From: Chromatocurvus sp046260215
GTDB taxonomy: Bacteria; Pseudomonadota; Gammaproteobacteria; Pseudomonadales; Halieaceae
Length of the DNA stretch: 6,137 nt
Direction of reading: 5' to 3'
Assembly (NCBI GenBank): GCA_046260215.1
Contig: JBHEPQ010000231.1
Span: forward strand, 1-6,137
Shown: piece by piece, positions 1 to 6,053 of the stretch
Layout: each line of letters opens with the position of its first letter
Position numbering within the stretch: the stretch's first letter is position 1
The notes under the pieces: model-generated
Database searches by the model: none
The model's input: only the letters and a program-made list of their open reading frames with translations
What the model was told of the DNA's origin: nothing
Translations under genes and position numbers: made by a program

Positions 1-22
1 CTGCAGGGATACCCGACCTCGC

Positions 23-3000
23 TCAGAAATCCATGCGGATCCCGAGACGGATGCGGTACACCGAGTCAGAAGGACTGGTGAAGCCGGTCTGCAGATCGCG
101 GAACGCATTGTAGCGATACACACAGTCAGATGCTGCCTGACAGGTGGTGCGCGGCGCATCGCCGGTAAGGGCGGTAGCACCGTTGACACCGTTGGCCGCG
201 AGATCGGCCGCCGACACCAGGTCTGCCTGCACAATGGCCAGCTGGTTGTTGCCGGGACCGTTGTTGAACTTGCCCCAGTCATCGTTGAGGAAGTTCAGCA
301 CGTTCTCGATGTCCAGCTGCAGCTTGAAGCGGTTCTCACCGACAAAGCGATCCATGCCCGGAATACCCGGCAGTTCCTGCTGAATACGCAGGTCCCAGAT
401 ATTGGTCCAGCTCGAGGTCTCGCCGTTCACGCTGGGAATCCCGGAAGAGAAGCCCTTGCGGTCGACGTAGTCCAGGAACGCATCACGATCAAAGCCATCG
501 GCGTAAACCACGCGCGAGTCGTCAGCACCCGTGGGAATATACAGCGGGTTGTTGTCGAAGGGGTTTTCGCCCGCACCGGCGCGACCGAACAGGGAGTTGC
601 TGTTGAACACATCGAAGGTCGGCGTGTAGGTTCCCTGGTGCAGCAGCTGACCGAACAGATCGATACGTGTATTCAGTCCGGCGAACAACTCACGCTCGTA
701 GCCAAAGTTGAACTTGAAGGCATGCTCGATCTGGAACGGCGAAGTGCGCGCCTGCGGATTGTTCCGGTCAGCCGCGACAATGCCGCGCCAGCTGGAAATA
801 CCCCGCGAGCTGGTGCCCTCGGTAACGGTTTCAACGTCCTGATAGGCATAGCCCACCTGGAATTCAAAGCCGTTGTCGAATCGCTTGCCCAGCGTGAAGC
901 TGAGAACATGGCTCTCGGCGCCGTCGGCATTCCCCAGTTCGGTCACGTTGAGGCGACCGAGATCGGCAAGGTCGGCATAGATCGGACGGCCATCAGGCGC
1001 AACGCCCAGCGGCTGCGCTTCTGACAGGGTGGTCTGCGACAGGTTGCGCCACAGGAAACCATCCTCCATTTTGGTGAACAGGTACTGTGCCGTAACGTAG
1101 TAGTCCTCACCGAGGTTGAGACCACCGAACTTCGCATCGAAGCTCTGGTCCACGCGGATCGACGCTTTCCAGTCGGAGGGGATCTCGAAATCGTCGCTGA
1201 TCACGTCAATCGGGATCCCACTACCGGCTGCCACCTGGTTCTGCAGCTCCATGGGAACAGTAGATGGATCCACGTTGCTGAAATCACCAGAGGCAAAGAC
1301 GGTAATAGGCTGGAAGGCATTTGAGATCCAGACCTTGGGTTCGCCGCCCGCAAAGCGACCCACGCCACCCGTTACCGTGGTGCGCGATGCGGCATCCCAG
1401 CGGAAACCCACGCGCGGCAGCCAGAGATCGGCACCGTCGAGGTTGTTGCTGGAGTTGACGCCGTAATCGCGCAGAATATCGCCACTGAACTGGGGCTTAT
1501 CGTCCTGCATGTACTGCTCGTAGCGCATGCCAAGGCTCAGCTCCACGGTGTCAGACACCTGCCAGGTGTCCTGCACGAACAGGGCCAGCTTGTCGTAGCC
1601 CCAGGACGCTGCCGCGTCGTCGGCGTTGTTGGAATTCGCATTCACGTACTCCACGCGCGCGTCCTGATTCAGGTAGTCCTGAAAATCGAAGAAGCGATAA
1701 CGACCGCGCGAGCTCGGAACGAAGACGTTGAACAGATTGAATTCCTCGTACTCACCGCCCATGGTGAACAGGTGGTCGCCCGCCTGGTAATCCGCTGACG
1801 CAAACAGCTGCAGCCGGTCATCGGCGAAGTCATTGGCGTGACGGAACCGGTCGCAACCCAGGGTGATGTTGACGCCGCTCAGGTCAAGCTGGCCTTCCAG
1901 GGGCGTGCCCACCAGCGTGTCGGGATCCAGGTCGTTCAGCTCCAGCGCGCCCACGCCCGGGCCCGCCCGGCAGATCTGGCCGCGCTCGAACTCCTTGTAG
2001 TTCATGCGCAGGGTAGTCGACAGATTCTCGGACCAGTCGGAGAACAGCTGCACCGTGTAGGCTTCAAGCTCAACCGGGATGTCGTACCAGGCGGATTCCA
2101 GAGAGCCCGCGCTTACGCTGGTTCCGGTTTCCTCGGTGCTCTGGTAGGTGAACGAGGCGCGATGGTCCTGGTTGATGTTCCAGTCGAACTTGGCGAGCAG
2201 CCGCTCGGAGGTGACCGGGGTGTTGGCCGTGCCGGGACGTGTGCCGGGATCAAAGCCATAGGTGTCGATGGTGACCTGGCGCAGGGAATCAAAGAACCCT
2301 GGCTGAATACCGTTGTTCAGGTCAAAGTTGCGGAAGTCGCTGGCCGAGGCCGACTCATATTCGTCGTAGGACACGAAAAAGAACAGCTTGTCCTTGATGA
2401 TGGGGCCGCCCAGCGTGAAGCCGTACTCTTCCTCTTCGAACTCACCCGGGCTGAATGACTGATCACCGCCGAAGGTGTCGCCGATCATGTCATCGTCCTG
2501 GTAGTAGTAGAACGCCGACCCGTCCCACTCATTGCTGCCCGACTTGGTGGTGACGTTGACCAGGCCGCCGGTAAAGCCCGAAATGATGACCGAGTAGTCA
2601 GAGGCCAGCAGCGAGGCCGATTCAACCGCATCCAGGTTGATGGGCGAGCGCGCCGTGGCGTAGGTGTTGGAACCGAGCCCGAAGTCATCCTGCTGCAGCG
2701 AGCCGTCGATGGAAAGGCCGTTGAAGCGCGGGTTGACACCGGCTACCGACAGGTTGCCCTCGCCGCGGGAGTTCGCCAGCGGGTCGCGAATAAGAGTACG
2801 GATCAGGTCGCGCTTGGTCGCCGGCTGGTTGGCGATGTCTTCTGCCGAGTAGTCGGAACCGACGCCGGTGGCGATGTCCGATCCGCCCGCCTGTGCCGTT
2901 ACCAGCACCTCTTCAATGGCTCCACTGCCTTCGCGCTCAAGACGCAGTCGCAGCAGCGGCTGTGAACCGGGCTGAAAGTACAGGTCTTCTACCTGCTGCT

Positions 3001-3298
3001 CACGGTATCCCGGTGCCTTGATGGTGATGGTGTAGGGACCACCCACGCGCATGCCGCTCTGGAAAAACGAGCCGCGATCGCCACTGGTGCTGCTCTTGGC
3101 CGCCGCGGTGGGCTCGTGCACGATGGTGACGGTGGCGCCGCTGACCGCATTGCCACTCTGGTCTACAACGGCACCGTTCACGGTTGCAGACGTGATCTGT
3201 GCCATGGATTGCTGACTGACCGTGGCAATGCACGCGTACAGCGCACAGCGGGCAAGCAAGGGCTTCGCCACGCCGCGTTTCATCTTGGTTGTTCGCAT
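23..3298 (-). CDS. Oar-like TonB-dependent outer-membrane receptor with N-terminal carboxypeptidase-regulatory-like domain
   Basis: Encodes a 1091-residue outer-membrane receptor that should bind a large ligand and import it, or transduce a signal, using TonB energy; the ligand cannot be read from sequence. Seen: a Sec signal peptide (residues 1-33, basic MRTTKMKRG start, SMA|Q cleavage); a CarboxypepD_reg beta-sandwich at about 36-120 (NGAVVDQSGNAVSGATVTI); a TonB box EEVLVTA at 129-135; a plug at about 140-255 ending GGLVNVTTKSGSNEW, characteristic of Oar-type receptors; the Oar-like segment LGGPIIKDKLFFF at 297-309; then a long barrel ending in RIRLGIRMDF, whose terminal Phe is the usual BAM signal. 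Length is close to Myxococcus Oar. Cys443/Cys482 and Cys1053/Cys1059 may form loop disulfides. The frame stays open 44 codons further upstream (to a GTG at 3430), but the ATG at 3298 is chosen because it has GGGAG 8 nt upstream and opens directly into the signal peptide. It follows the sulfotransferase pair in the same orientation, across a 282-nt gap with a candidate terminator, so it is probably a separate transcription unit. Family assignment is strong; substrate unknown. Confidence 0.95.
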   Translation of the reverse strand: MRTTKMKRGVAKPLLARCALYACIATVSQQSMAQITSATVNGAVVDQSGNAVSGATVTIVHEPTAAAKSSTSGDRGSFFQSGMRVGGPYTITIKAPGYREQQVEDLYFQPGSQPLLRLRLEREGSGAIEEVLVTAQAGGSDIATGVGSDYSAEDIANQPATKRDLIRTLIRDPLANSRGEGNLSVAGVNPRFNGLSIDGSLQQDDFGLGSNTYATARSPINLDAVESASLLASDYSVIISGFTGGLVNVTTKSGSNEWDGSAFYYYQDDDMIGDTFGGDQSFSPGEFEEEEYGFTLGGPIIKDKLFFFVSYDEYESASASDFRNFDLNNGIQPGFFDSLRQVTIDTYGFDPGTRPGTANTPVTSERLLAKFDWNINQDHRASFTYQSTEETGTSVSAGSLESAWYDIPVELEAYTVQLFSDWSENLSTTLRMNYKEFERGQICRAGPGVGALELNDLDPDTLVGTPLEGQLDLSGVNITLGCDRFRHANDFADDRLQLFASADYQAGDHLFTMGGEYEEFNLFNVFVPSSRGRYRFFDFQDYLNQDARVEYVNANSNNADDAAASWGYDKLALFVQDTWQVSDTVELSLGMRYEQYMQDDKPQFSGDILRDYGVNSSNNLDGADLWLPRVGFRWDAASRTTVTGGVGRFAGGEPKVWISNAFQPITVFASGDFSNVDPSTVPMELQNQVAAGSGIPIDVISDDFEIPSDWKASIRVDQSFDAKFGGLNLGEDYYVTAQYLFTKMEDGFLWRNLSQTTLSEAQPLGVAPDGRPIYADLADLGRLNVTELGNADGAESHVLSFTLGKRFDNGFEFQVGYAYQDVETVTEGTSSRGISSWRGIVAADRNNPQARTSPFQIEHAFKFNFGYERELFAGLNTRIDLFGQLLHQGTYTPTFDVFNSNSLFGRAGAGENPFDNNPLYIPTGADDSRVVYADGFDRDAFLDYVDRKGFSSGIPSVNGETSSWTNIWDLRIQQELPGIPGMDRFVGENRFKLQLDIENVLNFLNDDWGKFNNGPGNNQLAIVQADLVSAADLAANGVNGATALTGDAPRTTCQAASDCVYRYNAFRDLQTGFTSPSDSVYRIRLGIRMDF

Positions 3299-3304
3299 TT
3301 GGTG

Positions 3305-3311
3305 TTCTCCC
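3305..3311 (-). promoter_or_regulatory. Ribosome binding site that fixes the receptor start
   Basis: On the minus strand the sequence reads CAGGGAGAACACCAAATG. The GGGAG core lies 8 nt before the ATG at 3298. No comparable site precedes the longer in-frame GTG start at 3430, and the 44-residue extension is Ser/Gly-rich with no signal-peptide character. This supports the shorter protein. Confidence 0.75.
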
Positions 3312-3318
3312 TGAGATT

Positions 3319-3332
3319 TAGCGGAACCGCTA
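3319..3332 (-). repeat. Small inverted repeat just upstream of the receptor ribosome binding site
   Basis: A perfect 6-bp inverted repeat (TAGCGG and CCGCTA around two bases) lies about 8 nt upstream of the GGGAG ribosome binding site of the receptor gene. In the minus-strand RNA it could fold as a 5-bp stem with a GUUC loop. It could be a binding site for a regulator or a small structure affecting ribosome loading. The repeat is directly visible; any function is inference. Confidence 0.45.
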
Positions 3333-3379
3333 GCGTCTGACTCGCCTGCCGACGCACCGGATTCGCATACTGTCGATTG

Positions 3380-3404
3380 CAGCAGCCGAGCCCCCCGACT
3401 GCTG
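3380..3404 (-). repeat. Strong hairpin in the likely 5' leader of the receptor mRNA
   Basis: The minus strand can form a 9-bp stem (CAGCAGTCG with CGGCTGCTG, including one G-U pair) closed by a 7-nt G-rich loop. It lies about 80 nt upstream of the receptor ATG. No T-run follows it on the minus strand, so it is not an ordinary intrinsic terminator. It may be a leader structure if the promoter lies further upstream, which I could not locate convincingly. Confidence 0.45.
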
Positions 3405-3496
3405 ACTGAACGGGATTCGCCCGAACGCACAACCTAAAGGAGAGGGATGACAGATATGTGACATCGAAGGCACTGATGATTGGTAATATTGCCGGG

Positions 3497-3544
3497 AAAA
3501 GAACCAAACCGTCCGGCCGCGGTCGGGGGCGCGAATCGACCGCG
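3497..3544 (-). terminator. Candidate intrinsic terminator of the sulfotransferase pair
   Basis: Reading the minus strand 36 nt past the stop codon of the second sulfotransferase, a perfect 8-bp stem (CGCGGTCG at 3544-3537 with CGACCGCG at 3525-3518) encloses an 11-nt loop. A T-rich but interrupted stretch follows (GGTTTGGTTCTTTT, 3510-3497). The T-run begins about 9 nt after the stem, so termination may be weak or Rho-assisted, with read-through into the receptor gene possible. Confidence 0.4.
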
Positions 3545-3580
3545 CAGACTTGCGCCCGGGGGCGACGTCCTCCCGCCAGA

Positions 3581-4285
3581 TCAGCCGTGCGACATCCGGC
3601 GCTGACGACGCGCACATGCCGCACGATACAGCGCCATATCGGCAGCGTGATGCTGTTCGATGCGCGCACGCAGTGACGCATCCTCCACATAAAGCGCCGG
3701 CGCCGCCGGGTTGATGTTGGCTGCAGCGCCGTCCGCAGCAGCGGCGCAAACACTGCCAATGCCCAGGATCCGCCGGGCGAAAGCATCGATATCGTCATCG
3801 AAATGCTCGGTAATGCCGACGAAATCAAACCGCCCCAGCGGCACACCCCAGAGAAACTGCCGGTAACTATTGCGCAGTTCCGGCCCCAGGCAGAACCGCT
3901 CCAGCGACCAGTCCTCCTCCAGCATGCGCCGGTGTAGCGCTCCGGACTGCGCCGGGTCGTAGCTGCGACGCCAATAGTGATAGTGCGACGCCAGCCGCTC
4001 GACCGGATCGCGCAGCCAGGTGACGCGGCGCCAGCCCGGGCCGCCGCCCCACAGGCTGTACTTGATGGCGAGAAAGTGCCCATGCACGGCATCGACATCA
4101 CGCAGGCGCCCCGGCTGCAGCAGCAGGCCCGTGCCTGCGCGCAGTGCCCGCAGCCTGCGCGCTGCGATCGTGTCGTGCAGGGGCGCGTCGGCGTAGTCGG
4201 CGAGCAGGCGCTCGCCAAAGTGGGTCGCCAGCAGACTGCGAAAGCGGGTGCCGGCGGTTTTTGGCAGGTGCAGGGAAATCAGCAT
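3581..4285 (-). CDS. Sulfotransferase family 2-type protein (PAPS-dependent), second gene of the pair
   Basis: A 234-residue predicted cytoplasmic enzyme that should move a sulfuryl group from 3'-phosphoadenylyl sulfate (PAPS) to an acceptor hydroxyl, most likely on a glycan. Seen: the 5'-phosphosulfate loop near the N-terminus, LHLPKTAGTRFRSLL (residues 5-19, core PKTAGT 8-13); a His-containing motif VHGHF (67-71); the 3'-phosphate motif WLRDPVERLASHYHY (90-104) with Arg92 and Ser100; FDFVGITEHFDDDI (153-166), matching the conserved late motif of the family; and a C-terminal helix ending ADMALYRAA. No signal peptide, membrane segment or TPR domain is visible. The frame is open 114 codons further upstream, but that stretch lies inside the preceding gene and is compositionally unlike a protein, so the ATG at 4285 is chosen. 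It starts one base after the preceding stop, implying translational coupling. The acceptor is unknown, and it is not a close duplicate of its partner. Confidence 0.88.
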   Translation of the reverse strand: MLISLHLPKTAGTRFRSLLATHFGERLLADYADAPLHDTIAARRLRALRAGTGLLLQPGRLRDVDAVHGHFLAIKYSLWGGGPGWRRVTWLRDPVERLASHYHYWRRSYDPAQSGALHRRMLEEDWSLERFCLGPELRNSYRQFLWGVPLGRFDFVGITEHFDDDIDAFARRILGIGSVCAAAADGAAANINPAAPALYVEDASLRARIEQHHAADMALYRAACARRQRRMSHG

Positions 4286-4286
4286 G

Positions 4287-5120
4287 CTATACCTGCTGGC
4301 GCAGCGCGGCGAGACGCTGGCGGAATTGCTCAAGATCGCGACCAGCGTCGGGAAGCGCAGCGATACACCGGTCAAGCACTGTGCCAGCGGCTGCATACAA
4401 TGCAAGGTCGTGCGCATTATGCGCAAGCAGAGGCTCCCATAAAGGACCCAGCTCCTCCTTCGCTGCTGCCTGATCCGGCGCGGCGACAGGATCCGCGACC
4501 CGTGACAGCTTCTGCGACACGTTCTGCGGCACGTAGGCCAGATCCAGTCGGGGGAAAAACGGCCTGAGGGCCGCTTCCAGTGCCACCATGCTGGCATCGT
4601 AACGCTCCACGAGGCCCACGGGCACACCCGCCGTCAGCCGCTGGTAGGCCGCTGAGACGCTGTCCGGGGTCAACGTCTCATAGCCATGGCGCACCGCACC
4701 GCCCGCCAGAAATCGTGTCTGGAAATTGCGGATAACCGGGCGCACATCGTCCTGCAGGCGCCAGGCAACATAGTCCTGCAGGCTCATGCGCTTCGCCGCC
4801 TGCGCACCCGGCGTCATTGCCTGCTGCCGTCGCTCAAAGGCATAGACCGAGAGCGCACGCTCAATGGGATGGCGCAACAGAAACACGGTATGGAACACGA
4901 TACCGTCGATTGACGGCGGCGGGCTCGGCAGATTGTGGCTCGATAGCGCCACTATCGACGCATCCGCAAAGGCCGCAGCCAGTGCATCCCGCGGCGCCTC
5001 ACGCATGGCAGCGTCATCCCGGTGTTCACAGAATGACGACCCGAAACTGCGGCGCAGGGACCAGTCCAGCGTGGAGCCCGCGTTCTTGAAAATGTGGCCG
5101 TGCAGAAGAATGTGGCGCAT
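4287..5120 (-). CDS. Sulfotransferase-fold protein (PAPS-dependent), first gene of the pair
   Basis: A 277-residue predicted cytoplasmic sulfotransferase. Seen: an N-terminal P-loop-like 5'-phosphosulfate motif, HGHIFKNAGSTLDWSL (7-22), where FKNAGST replaces the commoner PKTAGTS; the 3'-phosphate motif VFLLRHPIERALSVY (79-93) with Arg83 and Ser91; NFQTRFLAG (132-140), a motif common in sulfotransferase family 2 proteins; VGLVERYDASM (168-178); and a late NAHDLALYAAA helix (235-245). Both PAPS-binding motifs look intact, so the enzyme should be active; sulfation of a glycan is the leading idea, but the acceptor is unknown. The start is fixed: an in-frame TGA lies 21 nt upstream at 5139-5141. 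There is no Shine-Dalgarno sequence before this ATG. It is divergent from the acyltransferase across 78 nt, and its TAG is followed after one base by the ATG of the second sulfotransferase. The C-terminal 30 residues form a likely amphipathic or coiled helix (RDLEQFRQRLAALRQQV). Confidence 0.87.
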   Translation of the reverse strand: MRHILLHGHIFKNAGSTLDWSLRRSFGSSFCEHRDDAAMREAPRDALAAAFADASIVALSSHNLPSPPPSIDGIVFHTVFLLRHPIERALSVYAFERRQQAMTPGAQAAKRMSLQDYVAWRLQDDVRPVIRNFQTRFLAGGAVRHGYETLTPDSVSAAYQRLTAGVPVGLVERYDASMVALEAALRPFFPRLDLAYVPQNVSQKLSRVADPVAAPDQAAAKEELGPLWEPLLAHNAHDLALYAAAGTVLDRCIAALPDAGRDLEQFRQRLAALRQQV

Positions 5121-5163
5121 AGGGCAATCAGTGCGGAGTCAGGCCCGGAGCTTAGCCTTTGCG

Positions 5164-5192
5164 ATGACAAGCGACAAACCCTCCTCTAGACT
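5164..5192 (+). promoter_or_regulatory. Sigma70-type promoter predicted to give a leaderless acyltransferase mRNA
   Basis: The -35 ATGACA (5164-5169) matches five of six consensus bases. It is followed by exactly 17 nt and then TAGACT (5187-5192), matching four of six. The expected start, 7 nt after the -10, is position 5199, the A of the acyltransferase ATG. No Shine-Dalgarno sequence lies upstream of that ATG (the local sequence is CCTCCTCTAG, the complement of one). This is read from sequence only. Confidence 0.55.
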
Positions 5193-5198
5193 TCGCGC

Positions 5199-5963
5199 AT
5201 GACAATCCTCGACACAGCCCGCTCATTGATAGAAAACTTCAGCGTCGCCACGGCGGACTATCCGGCGATTGTTGACCATCAGGCACTCCCGTCACGGCTG
5301 CACCTGTCCGGCAAGGGCCGCGACAATCATATTTTCCTGCGCGGTAACCTGGCAGGCAATGTGACTATCACCTTTGGCGATGTCAGTGGCTGCCGCATCT
5401 TTCTGGGCGACAACCTGCAAGGCACCTTGACCATCGCGCTGCGCAGCAATAACGCGACTGTGTTCATTGGCCGCGACTGCGACTTCAACGATCTCACGCT
5501 GCGTTCCCGCCAGCCCGACGATACGATTGCCATTGGCAACAGCGTGGCGGTGACCGGCCCCGGCACCTGGATTTCCGGCCTGCGCGGCGGCGATGCCCGG
5601 CCGGGAATCGTCATGGGCGACTGCTGCGTGGTGGCCCGCGATGTGATTCTGCGCAATACCGACGGCCACCCGGTGTTTGATCGGGCAAGCCGCCGCCAGA
5701 TCAACCAGCCAGCCGGTGACATCATCATCGAGCCACACGTCTGGCTTGGCGAGCGCGCTGCCATCCTGAAGAACGTGCGCGTGGGCGCTTTCGGTATGGT
5801 CGCCCTGGGCAGCGTGGTGACGCGGGATGTACCGCGCTATAGCATCGCCAGCGGCGTGCCCGCGACCTGCAGCACGCGAGCAGACCGCTTCTGGGCCTGG
5901 GACGATTCGCCCGAGGGCCTGGCAAGAGCTGAGCATTTTCTGGAGCGTTTTCCACCGGAGTGA
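5199..5963 (+). CDS. Left-handed beta-helix (hexapeptide-repeat) O-acyltransferase
   Basis: A 254-residue predicted cytoplasmic acyltransferase, probably an acetyltransferase acting on a sugar or glycan precursor with acetyl-CoA. Seen: imperfect hexapeptide repeats from about residue 45 to 145 (IFLRGN, VTITFG, IFLGDN, VFIGRD, IAIGNS, IVMGDC); then a loop RNTDGHPVFD (152-161) whose His156 is the likely catalytic base by analogy with the family; then a canonical final coil block, IIIEPHVWLGERAAILKNV (175-193) and GSVVTRDVP (204-212), ending SGVPA as in WbbJ/NodL-type enzymes. The N-terminal 45 residues are a less regular cap, and the C-terminal 30 residues (WAWDDSPEGLARAEHFLERF) form a helix. 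The whole protein is longer than maltose/galactoside acetyltransferases (about 200 residues). The ATG at 5199 has no ribosome binding site but sits exactly at a predicted transcription start. It is divergent from the sulfotransferases, and a joint role in glycan decoration is inference. Confidence 0.9.
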   Translation: MTILDTARSLIENFSVATADYPAIVDHQALPSRLHLSGKGRDNHIFLRGNLAGNVTITFGDVSGCRIFLGDNLQGTLTIALRSNNATVFIGRDCDFNDLTLRSRQPDDTIAIGNSVAVTGPGTWISGLRGGDARPGIVMGDCCVVARDVILRNTDGHPVFDRASRRQINQPAGDIIIEPHVWLGERAAILKNVRVGAFGMVALGSVVTRDVPRYSIASGVPATCSTRADRFWAWDDSPEGLARAEHFLERFPPE

Positions 5964-5981
5964 GGCGCGTCAGGGCGGCGC

Positions 5982-5997
5982 TTCAAGGCCACTTGAA
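5982..5997. repeat. Perfect 6-bp inverted repeat downstream of the acyltransferase, overlapping the parD -35
   Basis: TTCAAG and CTTGAA flank four bases (GCCA), 18 nt after the acyltransferase stop. The right arm overlaps the predicted -35 hexamer of the parD promoter. No T-run follows, so it is unlikely to be a normal intrinsic terminator. It could be a second operator half or a weak RNA hairpin. The repeat is certain; the role is not. Confidence 0.45.
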
Positions 5998-6021
5998 CAT
6001 CAGGCAAACTAGAGCTATATT
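5993..6021 (+). promoter_or_regulatory. Sigma70-type promoter of the ParD module
   Basis: TTGAAC (5993-5998; four of six consensus bases) and TATATT (6016-6021; five of six) are separated by exactly 17 nt. The predicted transcription start is near 6028, giving a leader of about 26 nt to the ATG at 6054. The promoter is flanked and overlapped by inverted repeats, as expected for an autoregulated toxin-antitoxin operon. Confidence 0.65.
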
Positions 6022-6042
6022 CATTTTTGTGATTTATGAATA
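6018..6042. promoter_or_regulatory. Candidate ParD operator: 7-bp inverted repeat across the -10 and start site
   Basis: TATTCAT (6018-6024) and ATGAATA (6036-6042) form a perfect 7-bp inverted repeat with an 11-nt A/T-rich centre. The left arm overlaps the -10 hexamer and the centre covers the predicted transcription start. Ribbon-helix-helix antitoxins typically bind such palindromes in their own promoter and repress with the toxin as co-repressor. Binding here is inferred from position and symmetry. Confidence 0.55.
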
Positions 6043-6053
6043 AAGGAAAGCTC

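Larger units (their letters stand above)
3299..3580. other. 282-nt intergenic region between sulfotransferase 2 and the receptor gene
   Basis: This gap contains, in minus-strand order, a candidate terminator hairpin (3518-3544), an A/T-richer stretch (about 3480-3510), a strong hairpin (3380-3404), a small inverted repeat (3319-3332) and the receptor ribosome binding site. The TATTAC hexamer at 3488-3483 is a possible -10 but has no acceptable -35 at 16-18 nt, so the receptor promoter is not assigned. No small gene with convincing coding character was found on either strand. Confidence 0.6.

Noticed and set aside
1838..2458. 206-codon plus-strand frame opposite the receptor gene
   Set aside because: It is an antisense shadow of a clearly coding GC-rich gene, with no ribosome binding site and no recognisable domain.
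3299..3430. 44-residue N-terminal extension of the receptor from a GTG at 3430
   Set aside because: No ribosome binding site at 3430, a Ser/Gly-rich stretch with no signal peptide, and a good ribosome binding site plus signal peptide at the internal ATG 3298.
3437..3676. Plus-strand AAGGAG followed by ATG at 3447 (four-codon MTDM) and an overlapping GTG at 3458 opening a 72-codon frame
   Set aside because: Spacing is poor for both starts (4 and 15 nt from AAGGAG), the product is Arg-rich with no recognisable fold, and it runs antisense into the second sulfotransferase.
4286..4627. Upstream extension of the second sulfotransferase
   Set aside because: The 114 extra codons lie in the wrong frame of the first sulfotransferase and read as Trp/Cys/Arg-rich shadow sequence; the P-loop sits right after the ATG at 4285 as expected for the family.
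5149..5177. Minus-strand promoter TTGTCG-17-TAAGCT for the sulfotransferase pair
   Set aside because: The spacing is ideal but only 4/6 and 3/6 bases match; too weak to list, although a promoter must lie nearby.
5292..5936. 214-codon minus-strand frame opposite the acyltransferase
   Set aside because: It is a mirror of the hexapeptide-repeat gene, His/Ala-rich without a recognisable fold; the plus-strand protein has clear family motifs.
5964..6053. Possible integron attC site, suggested by an acyltransferase followed by a toxin-antitoxin gene
   Set aside because: No GTTRRRY or complementary RYYYAAC core pair and no long imperfect palindrome; the two inverted repeats fit promoter operators better.
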